Positions 11,801 to 11,900 of a stretch of DNA of 11,900 nucleotides are shown piece after piece; the first letter of the stretch is position 1; each line of letters begins with the position of its first letter. The position numbers and the translations under genes are program-made. This DNA is from Rubrobacteraceae bacterium (GTDB taxonomy: Bacteria > Actinomycetota > Rubrobacteria > Rubrobacterales > Rubrobacteraceae), in contig JAJNDJ010000185.1 of NCBI GenBank assembly GCA_021156345.1, positions 1 through 11,900 on the forward strand. Reading direction: 5' to 3'. Under the pieces are notes generated by a model that did no database searches, had not been told where the DNA came from, and was given only the letters and a program-made list of their open reading frames with translations.

Positions 11801-11900
11801 TTACTCGAAGTAGTCGGCGGCCTTGGTGGTGTAGCTCTCCATGTCGTCGGGGACTTCGTCCTCGGGGTAGATGGCCTCGACCGGGCACTCGGGTTCGCAG
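11801..11900 (-). CDS. Ferredoxin, C-terminal 32 residues (gene enters from the right edge)
   Basis: Reading the minus strand inward from the right edge gives C-E-P-E-C-P-V-E-A-I-Y-P-E-D-E-V-P, then a tail ending A-A-D-Y-F-E and TAA at 11801. The C-x-x-x-C-P-V-E-A-I motif is the end of an iron-sulfur cluster site in FdxA-type 7Fe/8Fe bacterial ferredoxins, small cytoplasmic electron carriers; the tail after it matches that type. The N-terminal two thirds lie outside the window, so cluster content (3Fe-4S plus 4Fe-4S, or two 4Fe-4S) cannot be judged. A strong hairpin follows directly, so it probably ends its own transcript and is not part of the Nudix-thiamine run. Confidence 0.85.
   Translation of the reverse strand, partial: CEPECPVEAIYPEDEVPDDMESYTTKAADYFE

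Noticed and set aside
1..11900. CRISPR arrays, tRNA or rRNA genes, insertion sequences
   Set aside because: No spaced direct-repeat array, cloverleaf-like sequence, rRNA segment or transposase frame was seen in any part of the window.

Overview
The window is high-GC, densely packed bacterial DNA with short intergenic gaps, frequent TTG and GTG starts and operons read mainly from the minus strand. The gene families (MoxR/DUF58 pair, actinobacterial-type HNH protein, DUF1611 plus dipeptide-epimerase-like pair, 7Fe-type ferredoxin, ThiT) fit an actinomycetote, most likely of the Rubrobacter type. That assignment is my impression of the proteins, not a database result.

Layout. Positions 1-1085 (minus) hold a MoxR ATPase followed by the first 41 codons of a DUF58 protein. 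An HNH endonuclease (1268-1810, minus) stands alone with its own promoter-like signal. At 1922-3914 (minus) lies a two-gene D-glutamate unit: dgcA, broken in this sequence, overlaps dgcN by 4 bases. Reading the other way from 4073 are a small unknown protein, an ECF sigma factor, and an OmpR/PhoB-type response regulator with its histidine kinase. An Hpt-domain fragment follows. From 11607 down to 6894 (minus) runs a compact run of seven genes: a Nudix hydrolase, the thiamine transporter subunit ThiT, thiamine pyrophosphokinase, a DUF2071 protein, a tandem-Nudix protein, a small membrane protein and ThiL. The right edge holds the C-terminus of a ferredoxin with three hairpins behind it.

How the genes fit together. 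ThiT brings in thiamine, thiamine pyrophosphokinase makes thiamine diphosphate from it, and ThiL makes the same cofactor from thiamine monophosphate. Nudix enzymes in the same run may clean damaged or unwanted diphosphates. DgcN and DgcA form a known route that turns D-glutamate into N-acetyl-L-glutamate.

The most striking observation is that many genes lack conserved blocks while the rest of the protein is well preserved. dgcA has lost about 60 bases and its frame. The response regulator lacks about 40-45 residues of its DNA-binding domain. The kinase has no sensor region. The Hpt gene has lost its front. ThiL lacks the segment that carries GGDT. The DUF2071 gene has a one-base shift. Either this is an unusual case of local gene decay or the assembly has systematic small deletions. 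A second notable signal is a hairpin family at gene ends: two copies match at 19 of 20 bases in the leading half and differ by a compensated base pair.
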